In this document: in pieces, positions 7,450 through 14,063 of the stretch | How the letters are laid out: each line of letters begins with the position of its first letter | Numbering within the stretch: position 1 is the stretch's first letter | DNA from: Firmicutes bacterium UBA994 | GTDB lineage: Bacteria; Bacillota; UBA994 | NCBI GenBank assembly: GCA_002292025.1 | Contig: DBBC01000152.1 | Location: forward strand, 1 to 16,177 | Length of the DNA: 16,177 nt | Direction: 5' to 3' | Notes under the pieces: model-generated | What the model was told of the DNA's origin: nothing | What the model saw: the letters and a program-made list of their open reading frames with translations, nothing else | Database searches by the model: none | Position numbers and translations under genes: made by a program

Positions 7450-7576
7450 TATTTTTAGCGGTCCTTCGTGTCCTTTGTGGATCGAATGCTTAGGATACTT
7501 AGGCAGTTACGTCTGTTGTGAAGCGCGGCAGGGGGAAGGGCGTAAGTGAAATTAGAGTGCGAGGTGACGCTGCCGC
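7450..7576 (+). other. mrdA-rodA intergenic region
   Basis: The only gap over 50 bp in the plus-strand run. It holds a tandem-like repeat at 7462-7479 and the rodA SD (GAGGTGA, 7561-7567). I see no credible sigma-A promoter, no hairpin with a U-run, and no open frame for a Min protein. Confidence 0.6.
7462..7479 (+). repeat. Two near-identical 9-mers in tandem
   Basis: TCCTTCGTG is followed at once by TCCTTTGTG (8 of 9 identical). Read on the minus strand this encodes a KDTKD-type string. Snippets of this form are, from memory, recurrent intergenic repeats in environmental bacterial genomes. Only this one pair is visible here. Confidence 0.4.
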
Positions 7577-8680
7577 ATGATCGATAAAAAATTGTGGCGC
7601 ACGATGGATTGGGCTCTGTACTTAGTTTATCTTGGCCTCTCCCTATTTGGGGTGTTGATGATTGCCAGTGCTTCACAAAACAATGCGCTGGGTGATCCCG
7701 CTTTTTTTTGGACAAGACAGTCGGTGTGGGTTATTCTCGGGCAGGTCGTCCTTTTAATAGCACTGCGCTTTGATTATCGCTTTTTTGCTCGTATGAGCAT
7801 CCCCATCTATGTGCTTACTATCGGGTTGCTACTGGGAGTGTTGGCGGTGGGGGTAACAGTCGGGGGAGCACAACGTTGGGTAAACCTCGGTTTTTTTACC
7901 TTCCAGCCTTCTGAGTTTGCCAAAATTGCGGTGATCGTCACCTTGGCTGCACACATAGAAAAACTTGGGGCAGTAGACACCTACTATCGGCTGGCGCAAG
8001 TAATACTGCATGTTGCTGTTCCCATCGCCCTCATCGTCGTACAACCAGATTTAGGCACGGCGCTTGTTTTTCTCGGGATCATGGCTGCTGTGCTTTACGC
8101 GGCTGAGCTGCCACGGCGGCTGATAGCTTTCCTCGGTGCGTCGGCAGTAGTGCTCGCTCCTGTGGTGTGGTCATTTGGGCTTAGGGCTTACCAGCGCGCA
8201 CGCCTACTGGTCTTCATTGACCCTTCGCTTGACCGCATGGGGACGGGCTTTCATTTAATGCAATCAATTATCGCAGTTGGATCTGGCATGTTAGCGGGCC
8301 AAGGCTTATTCGCCGGGCCGCAAAGCCAATTAAACTTCCTGCCGGAGCAGCACACGGATTTTATTTTCTCGGTCATTGGGGAAGAACTCGGTTTCTTTGG
8401 AACAGCGATGGTTTTGGTAGCCATGTTTTTTGTCGTTTATCGCTGTTTGCAGGTTGCCGCGTTAGCCAAGGACGACTTTGGGCGTTATATTGCTGTTGGC
8501 GTCGCCAGTTGGATAGCGTTTCAGCTAATAGTTAACACCGGCATGACCGTTGGCATGATGCCGGTGACAGGCTTACCCCTGCCATTTTTGAGCTATGGCG
8601 GTAGTTCATACCTAGCACTTTCGCTTGGAATTGGGCTAGTCTTAAACGTAGGCATGCGGCACCGGAAAATCTTGTTCTAG
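7577..8680 (+). CDS. rodA: SEDS peptidoglycan glycosyltransferase RodA
   Basis: A 367-residue polytopic protein (about ten hydrophobic segments) that polymerises lipid II in the elongasome with PBP2. SEDS-family blocks: GAQRWVNLGFFTFQPSEFAK (97-116), QPDLGTAL (157-164), LPEQHTDFIFSVIGEELG (255-272) with the expected catalytic Asp at 261, and PLPFLSYGGSS (334-344). RodA and FtsW are close paralogues; the position after mrdA and the short cytoplasmic start without an FtsW-like tail favour RodA. SD GAGGTGA lies 9 nt before the ATG. The gene contains T-runs of eight (7702-7709), six (7781-7786) and seven (7891-7897), all within Phe-Phe codons. Its stop overlaps the SD of the next gene. Confidence 0.95.
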   Translation: MIDKKLWRTMDWALYLVYLGLSLFGVLMIASASQNNALGDPAFFWTRQSVWVILGQVVLLIALRFDYRFFARMSIPIYVLTIGLLLGVLAVGVTVGGAQRWVNLGFFTFQPSEFAKIAVIVTLAAHIEKLGAVDTYYRLAQVILHVAVPIALIVVQPDLGTALVFLGIMAAVLYAAELPRRLIAFLGASAVVLAPVVWSFGLRAYQRARLLVFIDPSLDRMGTGFHLMQSIIAVGSGMLAGQGLFAGPQSQLNFLPEQHTDFIFSVIGEELGFFGTAMVLVAMFFVVYRCLQVAALAKDDFGRYIAVGVASWIAFQLIVNTGMTVGMMPVTGLPLPFLSYGGSSYLALSLGIGLVLNVGMRHRKILF

Positions 8681-8690
8681 GAGCGTCTAC

Positions 8691-10517
8691 ATGATCCCAC
8701 ATAATATCCGCGCGCTGTTCTCCAGAGTGAACAAGCCTGCGCGCTACACCGGCGGCGAAGTTAACATCGTGCGCAAACATCCCGATTCTGTGTCCGTACG
8801 CATAGCTTTTGCCTTTCCTGATACCTACGAAGTAGGCATGAGCCACTTGGGGCTTAAGATTCTCTACCAAATCGTGAACGCCATGCCCGATGTCGCAGCG
8901 GAGCGTGTTTATGCACCGCATGCGGACATGGGGGAGTTGATGTTGTCTAGCGGCGTCAAGCTATACTCACTGGAAAACTACAGCCCCCTGATGGATTTTG
9001 ACGCCATTGGCTTTACTTTGCAATACGAGCTCAGTTACACCACTATTTTGTGGATGCTCGACCTTGCGGGCATACCTTTCACCGGTGACGAGCGTGGAGA
9101 GCAACACCCGCTTATCATCGGGGGCGGCCCCTGTGCCTTTAACGCCGAACCTGTGGCGAACATATTTGACGCCGTGGCCCTTGGCGAAGGCGAGGGAGTA
9201 ATCTTCGATATTATTCAGGTCCTGCGCACAAGAAAAGAACTGGGGCTCTCGCGACAGGAGACACTGCGCCGATTAGCCGCGGTGCCCGGCGTATATGTTC
9301 CCAGTTTCTACGCCGTGACTTACCGCGCTGACGAGACATTGGCGGGAATCGTACCTGTGGGCGCAGCCGCTCCAGCGCTCATACACAAGCGGGTGCAGCA
9401 GGAACTTAAACCCGAGTACCTTGTGACTTCACCCGTACTCCCTTATACAGATGTAGTGCATGACCGACTGATGCTGGAGATTTTTCGCGGCTGCACGCGC
9501 GGCTGCCGTTTCTGTCAGGCCGGTATGCTATATCGCCCGGTGCGAGAGTTTGCGACCGAGGACATATTGCACGCGGCTAACACTGCCGTAAAGGCAACGG
9601 GCTACGAGGAAATATCGTTGACCTCGCTGTCAACTATGGACCACAGCAATATCCGCGTTCTCTTGTTACACTTGGCGGAAAGAATGAACTGCCAAGGTGT
9701 TCATCTCTCCCTGCCATCACTTCGGGTGGACAGCTTTGCCATAGACTTAGCGGGGCAAGTCGCCAAACGCAAAAAGTCTGGGCTAACACTCGCGCCGGAG
9801 GCTGGCTCACAGCGCCTCCGCGATTGTATAAACAAGCAGGTCACCGAGCAGGATTTGCTTGACGCTTGTCGCGGTGCGGCTACGTTAGGGTTTAAGAGCG
9901 TAAAACTCTATTTTATGATCGGATTGCCTACAGAAACCGATTGCGACCTCACCGAGATGATAGAATTAGTCGTCAAGGCGGCCAAGATTTTGCCGGTTAC
10001 CCTTAGTTTGTCATCCTTCGTGCCCAAGCCCCATACGCCCTTTCAGTGGGAAGCGCAATTTTCCATGTATGAGTTAGAGCGACGGCAGCGATACTTACGT
10101 GACAGGTTCCGTTCCCACAAACGCGTGACTGTCAATTATCACGACGCCGACGTGAGCTTTCTTGAAGCCGTCTTTAGCCGGGGAGACAGGCGGCTGGGAC
10201 AAGTTATCGTCGAGGCGTATCGCCGCGGCTGTAAGCTGGACGGCTGGAGTGAGCACTTTCGTTTCGACCTATGGATGGAGTCCTTTGCGGCAGTTGGGTT
10301 GGACCCTTGCTTCTACGCTAACCGTGCGCGCGGCGCGGACGAGCTTTTCCCTTGGGAACACTTATCTCCCGGCGTCAGCCGAGCCTTTCATTGGCAGGAG
10401 CGCGAGCGCGCCTTTGCGCATTCGCACACCGCCGATTGTGCGCGCGGTGAGTGCGTAGGATGCGACGTTTGCTCTACACTAAGTGTAAAGACTTCTACGG
10501 AGCGTGAACGCGCGTGA
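8691..10517 (+). CDS. B12-binding-type radical SAM protein, TIGR03960 family
   Basis: A 608-residue radical SAM enzyme of unknown reaction. The N-terminal part (about 30-180) is the B12-binding-like region of the family, with FPDTYEVGMSHLG (42-54) and a Rossmann-type LIIGGGPCAFN (141-151). I do not see the DxHxxG cobalamin motif, so cofactor binding is uncertain. The radical SAM core has the [4Fe-4S] motif CTRGCRFC (Cys268, 272, 275), then LTSLSTMDH and LAPEAGSQRLRD blocks. The C-terminus ends in a second Cys cluster, C-x4-C-x2-C-x2-C (583-594), probably a metal or Fe-S site. SD TAGGAG (8678-8683) overlaps the rodA stop, 7 nt before the ATG. It overlaps the following DUF2344 gene by four bases (GTGA). 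Split or fused, this pair is conserved in Clostridia beside rng, which hints at RNA-related work, but no function is established. Confidence 0.92.
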   Translation: MIPHNIRALFSRVNKPARYTGGEVNIVRKHPDSVSVRIAFAFPDTYEVGMSHLGLKILYQIVNAMPDVAAERVYAPHADMGELMLSSGVKLYSLENYSPLMDFDAIGFTLQYELSYTTILWMLDLAGIPFTGDERGEQHPLIIGGGPCAFNAEPVANIFDAVALGEGEGVIFDIIQVLRTRKELGLSRQETLRRLAAVPGVYVPSFYAVTYRADETLAGIVPVGAAAPALIHKRVQQELKPEYLVTSPVLPYTDVVHDRLMLEIFRGCTRGCRFCQAGMLYRPVREFATEDILHAANTAVKATGYEEISLTSLSTMDHSNIRVLLLHLAERMNCQGVHLSLPSLRVDSFAIDLAGQVAKRKKSGLTLAPEAGSQRLRDCINKQVTEQDLLDACRGAATLGFKSVKLYFMIGLPTETDCDLTEMIELVVKAAKILPVTLSLSSFVPKPHTPFQWEAQFSMYELERRQRYLRDRFRSHKRVTVNYHDADVSFLEAVFSRGDRRLGQVIVEAYRRGCKLDGWSEHFRFDLWMESFAAVGLDPCFYANRARGADELFPWEHLSPGVSRAFHWQERERAFAHSHTADCARGECVGCDVCSTLSVKTSTERERA

Positions 10518-11188
10518 CACGACTATGGCTTAAGTTTGCGCGCGCCGCCGAGCTTTGCTATCTCTCTCACCTTGACACTCACAGGGCTTACGCTCGCCTG
10601 ATGCGGCGAGCCGGATTACCCCTTGCCTATAGCCAAGGCTTTAATCCTCACCCTTTAATCTCGCTGGCCACTCCGTTGCCGCTAGGGTATGGCAGCGAGG
10701 CCGACTATATCGACCTATCACTCGCCGAACCCATGACGAGCGAGGGTATAGCACAGTCATTGCGTAAGACCGCAGGAGGCGAGGTGTTTACGCTCCGCGG
10801 ACTTAGGGTCGTGCCACAGAGAACGCCGGCCTTGGCGTCACTCGTAAAGTGGGCGGAGTACACCATCGAAGTTGGGGTATGCCCCGACACACTGAGCAAT
10901 GCCATCGATGCTTTCGCAGCCAGAACAGCAGTGCCTTTCGTAAAAGAGACCAAGCGGGGGAGTCGCGTCGTAAATGTCAAAGAGCTTGTCTGGCGCTTGG
11001 CGCGGACAGAATCAGGACTTAGTGCTGTACTAAGTCAGGCTGAGCCAGCAGTTCTTCGCCCGGAAGAACTCATTCACATCTTGGCGGCTCAGGAGGAGCC
11101 CTGGAAGATACGTGGTGTTACGCGACAAGAGCTCTACTCTGCGCAACTGGTCGCGCCGCTAGAGCTCCCACTAGATATAGAGGGGTGA
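10514..11188 (+). CDS. Radical SAM-linked protein, DUF2344/TIGR03936
   Basis: A 224-residue soluble protein recognised by its opening blocks: LWLKFARAAELCYLSHLDT (4-22), then RLMRRAGLPLAYSQGFNPHP and ISLATPLPLGYGSEADYIDL. These are characteristic of the DUF2344 family, which is almost always encoded with, or fused to, the TIGR03960 radical SAM protein. Its role is not known; it may bind the substrate for the radical SAM partner. The start is GTG 10514 in a 4-bp GTGA overlap with the partner's stop, so translation is coupled and near-equal amounts are expected. The gene ends 4 bp before rng. I see no membrane segment, signal peptide or catalytic signature. Confidence 0.9.
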   Translation: MTRLWLKFARAAELCYLSHLDTHRAYARLMRRAGLPLAYSQGFNPHPLISLATPLPLGYGSEADYIDLSLAEPMTSEGIAQSLRKTAGGEVFTLRGLRVVPQRTPALASLVKWAEYTIEVGVCPDTLSNAIDAFAARTAVPFVKETKRGSRVVNVKELVWRLARTESGLSAVLSQAEPAVLRPEELIHILAAQEEPWKIRGVTRQELYSAQLVAPLELPLDIEG

Positions 11189-11192
11189 GAAA

Positions 11193-12887
11193 ATGCCCAA
11201 AGAAATCATCATTAACTGCGGTGCCCGGGACACTCGCGTGGCGGTCCTCGAAAACGGGGAACTTGTGGAGCTATACCTAGAGAACCAAAGCGAGCAACGC
11301 CTAGTAGGCAACATCTACAAAGGCAAGGTGGCAAACGTCCTCCCGGGAATGCAGGCCGCTTTCGTGGACATTGGCCTGCCGAAAAATGCTTTTCTGTATG
11401 TTGATGACGCGCTGGAACACGTGGTGGGCGTCGACGACTTGCCGGAAAAGGTAAACAGCAAGACTACTATTAAAGACGTGCTTAAGCTGGGGCAATCTGT
11501 CGTTGTGCAAGTGGCTAAAGAACCCTTTGGCACAAAAGGGGCGAGGGTCACTCGGCACATAACAATTCCCGGTCGCTTTCTAGTCTTTATGCCCAACGTC
11601 GATTACGTCGGCATATCGCGCCGCATTGCCGGGGATGAAGAACGAGAACGGCTGCGCAAAATCGCACATGAACATAAGCCCGCTGGCACAGGTTTAATCG
11701 TGCGCACGATGGCGGAAGGTGTGCCCGGCGATGAACTAAAGAAAGACATTGATGCACTAGCCAAGCTGTGGAAGCGCATTCGCACCCGTGCCAAGACCGC
11801 CAAGCCGCCTACCATGCTGCACAAGGATTACGACCTCCTGCATCGCATTGTGCGGGACTCCTTCGATCACGGCGTCTCTCGTGTCTTTGTGGATGGTGCC
11901 AGCGAGTATGCGGTGGTGCTTGGCTTATTAGAAGAGACCTTGCCGCAGCTTAAGGACCGCGTTTTCCTCTTTCAGCAGCAGCGGCCAATCTTTGAAGTGT
12001 TCGGCATTGAACCGCAGATCGACAAAATCGTAGCCAAGAAAGTCTGGTTAAAGTGCGGCGGCTACATTGTCATTGATCAAACAGAAGCGCTTACTTCAAT
12101 TGATGTTAATACCGGCAAATTTGTCGGCTCAACGAACTTGGCGGACACTGTGCTCAAGACAAACCTCGAAGCCGCGCGGGAAATCGCGCGGCAGCTTCGC
12201 TTGCGTAATATCGGCGGCATAATTATCATTGACTTTATCGATATGGAGAGCGCAGAGCATCAAAAGAAAATTCTGGGAGCACTTGCCGAAGCTACGGCAA
12301 GTGATAAAGTTAAGTCGTCTATATTGGGGTTAACGCAACTAGGGCTAGTGGAGATGACGCGACAGAAGGCTAGGCTAGGGCTGGCTGACTCACTGCTTCG
12401 GCCCTGCCCTTGCTGTGAAGGTAGCGGCAGGGTGTTGGCAGAGGAAGTTGCAGGCAGCCGCATCGAAGGCGAACTGAAGCGTTTCCTTGAAACGTCGGAC
12501 GAGCCAGCCGTCTTAGTGCAAGTGCATCCTCTGACGGCAGGCAACTTGATTGGCATAAACGCCGCTAACCTAGAGCGCCTAGAAAAGGAAAACGGCAAGC
12601 GCATTTTTATCCGTGGTTCACTACAAATGAAGCCGGACGAGTACAAAATTACTCTGTCCGGCTCAGTGGAAGAAGTTGAGCGCGCTGCTATTCCAGTCAG
12701 CGTGGGCGAAGTCCATACCCTGCTGATTGACAGTGTACATAACACCCGCCCACAAGACGGGGTGGCGCGCATTGAAGGCTATGTTATCCAAGTCGAGCAA
12801 GCGAGCACGCTGGTCGGCCAGAAGGCCACCTTTGCAATCACCAAAGTCCACCGCACCTTCGCCAAGGCCAAACTTTTTGCCCGCTAG
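11193..12887 (+). CDS. rng: Ribonuclease E/G family endoribonuclease with C-terminal TRAM-like domain
   Basis: A 564-residue single-strand-specific endoribonuclease involved in rRNA maturation and mRNA decay. The N-terminal S1 domain (about 35-125) contains RLVGNIYKGKVANVLPGMQAAFVDIG, interrupted by an acidic/basic loop (about 72-98). RTMAEG (171-176) belongs to the 5'-sensor region. The DNase I-like catalytic region has IDVNTG with Asp304 and IIDFIDM with Asp347, the two Mg2+ ligands. RPCPCCEGSG (403-412) is the Zn-link, with Cys405 and Cys408. After the usual end of RNase G there are about 65 further residues (about 500-564) resembling a TRAM domain (GEVHTLLIDS, EGYVIQVEQASTLVGQ, FAKAKLF). 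The ATG follows GAGGGGTGAG. It closes the plus-strand run; rplU, its usual neighbour, is absent. Confidence 0.95.
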   Translation: MPKEIIINCGARDTRVAVLENGELVELYLENQSEQRLVGNIYKGKVANVLPGMQAAFVDIGLPKNAFLYVDDALEHVVGVDDLPEKVNSKTTIKDVLKLGQSVVVQVAKEPFGTKGARVTRHITIPGRFLVFMPNVDYVGISRRIAGDEERERLRKIAHEHKPAGTGLIVRTMAEGVPGDELKKDIDALAKLWKRIRTRAKTAKPPTMLHKDYDLLHRIVRDSFDHGVSRVFVDGASEYAVVLGLLEETLPQLKDRVFLFQQQRPIFEVFGIEPQIDKIVAKKVWLKCGGYIVIDQTEALTSIDVNTGKFVGSTNLADTVLKTNLEAAREIARQLRLRNIGGIIIIDFIDMESAEHQKKILGALAEATASDKVKSSILGLTQLGLVEMTRQKARLGLADSLLRPCPCCEGSGRVLAEEVAGSRIEGELKRFLETSDEPAVLVQVHPLTAGNLIGINAANLERLEKENGKRIFIRGSLQMKPDEYKITLSGSVEEVERAAIPVSVGEVHTLLIDSVHNTRPQDGVARIEGYVIQVEQASTLVGQKATFAITKVHRTFAKAKLFAR

Positions 12888-12934
12888 AGGGCTAGCAGGT
12901 TCTTTTGCGGCACGGCTCGAGCCAGATTTATGGG
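12888..12934. other. Convergent intergenic gap between rng and yoeB
   Basis: A 47-bp gap between two convergent genes. It contains a 10-bp palindrome GGCTCGAGCC (12914-12923) without a U-run on either strand, so no intrinsic terminator can be claimed. Confidence 0.5.
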
Positions 12935-13198
12935 CTAGGCTTCGTAGTGAGTCCATGCACTAATGATTTTCACCGTTTGGCGGTCCTCGATTACTTGGTA
13001 TACTAACCTGTGCTTGACATTGATGCGACGGGAGTAGGCACCCTGTAAGTCACCTACCAGTTTTTCAAACGGCGGCGGTGATTGGTAGGGGTTGCGTCGT
13101 AAAATGTCGATTAGCGCCTTCACCTTGGCATCTAACTTGCTTGTCTTTAGCTTCTCGATGTCCTTTGTTACCTGCTTGTGGTAGACAATCGCATACAT
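12935..13198 (-). CDS. yoeB: Txe/YoeB family mRNA-interferase toxin
   Basis: An 87-residue RelE-superfamily toxin expected to cleave mRNA in the ribosomal A site. YoeB hallmarks are all present: KDIEKLK near the start, PPPFEKLVGDL with the catalytic-type Glu45, YSRRIN, KHRLVYQV with Arg64, and the C-terminal HY pair (His84, Tyr85) needed for catalysis in E. coli YoeB. The toxin therefore looks intact. The ATG at 13198 shares one base with the antitoxin stop (TGATG), so synthesis is coupled to that of the antitoxin. GTG codons at 13204 and 13201 are in frame but have no reason to be used. The module is lower in GC than its surroundings, consistent with transfer. The gene symbol is by family homology. 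Confidence 0.92.
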   Translation of the reverse strand: MYAIVYHKQVTKDIEKLKTSKLDAKVKALIDILRRNPYQSPPPFEKLVGDLQGAYSRRINVKHRLVYQVIEDRQTVKIISAWTHYEA

Positions 13199-13446
13199 CA
13201 CCACGTGACCTTATCTTCAGCGATACACTCCTCTAGCGGCACCGTTAAGCCCTGCATAATAAGTTCCCGCATTTTAGGGATGGAACAGAGATAAAGGGTT
13301 TCCATCAAACCCCTGTAGTCTTCCTCGCTCAGGATGACCGCGTTGCCATCTTTGGTGATGACATTTATAGGCTCGTTAAATTTTATTGTTTGTTCCAGCA
13401 TGCCAAAGAGATTCTTTCTGAAATTGGTAGCGGTTGTATTGATCAC
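13198..13446 (-). CDS. yefM: Phd/YefM family antitoxin
   Basis: An 82-residue antitoxin that binds YoeB through its C-terminal half and DNA through its N-terminal fold. Family features are the start MINTTATNFRKNL, then NEPINVITKDGNAVILSEEDY (24-44) and the METLYL block (48-53) that precedes the disordered toxin-binding tail, which ends in DKVTW. The frame opens at GTG 13455, but that codon is inside the SD AGGAGGTG (13453-13460). GTG 13446, with an 8-nt spacer, is the right start and gives the normal N-terminus. Expression comes from a promoter with an overlapping operator just upstream, consistent with autorepression by the YefM-YoeB complex. Confidence 0.92.
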   Translation of the reverse strand: MINTTATNFRKNLFGMLEQTIKFNEPINVITKDGNAVILSEEDYRGLMETLYLCSIPKMRELIMQGLTVPLEECIAEDKVTW

Positions 13447-13452
13447 GCCTGA

Positions 13453-13460
13453 CACCTCCT
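13453..13460 (-). promoter_or_regulatory. SD for yefM
   Basis: AGGAGGTG on the minus strand. It excludes GTG 13455 as start because that codon lies within it, and selects GTG 13446. Confidence 0.7.
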
Positions 13461-13469
13461 CTGTGCCTT

Positions 13470-13493
13470 ATGTGTACATCATAGCGTACATAT
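13470..13493 (-). promoter_or_regulatory. Predicted YefM-YoeB operator
   Basis: Inverted repeat with arms ATATGTAC and GTACACAT (7 of 8 complementary) and an 8-bp spacer. The two GTAC cores are 12 bp centre to centre. The spacer contains the last base pairs of the -10 region, so bound repressor would block RNA polymerase. As I recall, E. coli yefM-yoeB uses two palindromes with TGTACA cores at the same spacing. Confidence 0.7.
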
Positions 13494-13506
13494 GGCATTT
13501 AGTCAA
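13478..13506 (-). promoter_or_regulatory. Sigma-A-type promoter of the yefM-yoeB module
   Basis: -35 TTGACT (13506-13501), 17-bp spacer, -10 TATGAT (13483-13478); each box is one mismatch from consensus. The -35 box overlaps the TAA stop codon of the upstream cobalamin adenosyltransferase gene. Confidence 0.75.
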
Positions 13507-14047
13507 ATGTAGGCCTCGCTACCGACCACTCTACGTAGCTCTGTTGGCCTTCCAAAAAGCGGGCCACGGCGTAGATGGCGTCGGACAGCCTGTTGACGTA
13601 CTTGATAAGCTCGGCCCTCACCTCTGTGCGGCGGCCGAGCGTGAGAATGCGCCGTTCCGCCCGGCGGCAAACCGTGCGCGCCACGTGCAAGGCCGCCGAG
13701 GCCTGTGTGTTGCCCGGCACGATAAACTTGTCGACCGGGGCTAAGCGCGCCACATATGCGTCGATGACTTCTTCCAGCGCGGTCGTATCCGCGTCTGTAA
13801 TCTTGTGCGGGAACATTGTGCCATCCGAGGTGGCCAGTTCGCCTGCAACGCGAAACAGATTCATCTGCATGTTGTGGAGCAGGCCGCGAATTTCTCTATC
13901 CTCGACAAATGTTTTGGCTAGTCCAAGCACCGAGGTCAGCTCATCCACGGTGCCGTAACTCTCCACGCGGACATCGTCCTTTGCCACGCGCGTGCCGTCA
14001 TACAAGCTCGTGTCGCCTTTGTCGCCGGTCTTAGTGTAAATCTTCAT
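13499..14047 (-). CDS. pduO: PduO-type cob(I)yrinic acid a,c-diamide / cob(I)alamin adenosyltransferase
   Basis: A 182-residue cytoplasmic enzyme that transfers the 5'-deoxyadenosyl group of ATP to reduced cob(I)alamin, making coenzyme B12. PduO/MMAB-family blocks: YTKTGDKGDTSLYDG (4-18, ATP-binding N-terminus), YGTVDEL (31-37), PGNTQASAALHVARTVCRRAER (111-132, with the catalytic Arg/Glu segment) and YVNRLSDAIYAVAR (150-163). The length is normal for a single-domain member. SD TAGGAGGGA precedes the ATG. It starts 16 bp after the permease stop, so it probably shares the natAB transcript. No other cobalamin-synthesis or B12-dependent mutase gene is in view. EutT and CobA types are excluded by the motifs. 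The symbol is by family; cobO or yvqK are also used for such genes. Confidence 0.94.
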   Translation of the reverse strand: MKIYTKTGDKGDTSLYDGTRVAKDDVRVESYGTVDELTSVLGLAKTFVEDREIRGLLHNMQMNLFRVAGELATSDGTMFPHKITDADTTALEEVIDAYVARLAPVDKFIVPGNTQASAALHVARTVCRRAERRILTLGRRTEVRAELIKYVNRLSDAIYAVARFLEGQQSYVEWSVARPTFD

Positions 14048-14063
14048 CTTTTCCCTCCTAGCG

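Noticed and set aside
7450..7576. Remnant min gene or a promoter for rodA in the mrdA-rodA gap
   Set aside because: No frame resembles MinC, MinD or MinE; the best -10-like sequence (GATACT, 7494-7499) has no matching -35.
12260..12772. Minus-strand open frame of 170 codons opposite rng
   Set aside because: Shadow of the RNase catalytic region; no start signal or homology.
12914..12923. GGCTCGAGCC as a bidirectional terminator for rng and yoeB
   Set aside because: A palindrome with no usable loop and no U-run on either side.
12889..12938. Direct repeat GGGCTAG at 12889-12895 and 12932-12938 as a target-site duplication
   Set aside because: The copies flank only the rng-yoeB gap rather than the TA module, and seven bases in this composition can recur by chance.
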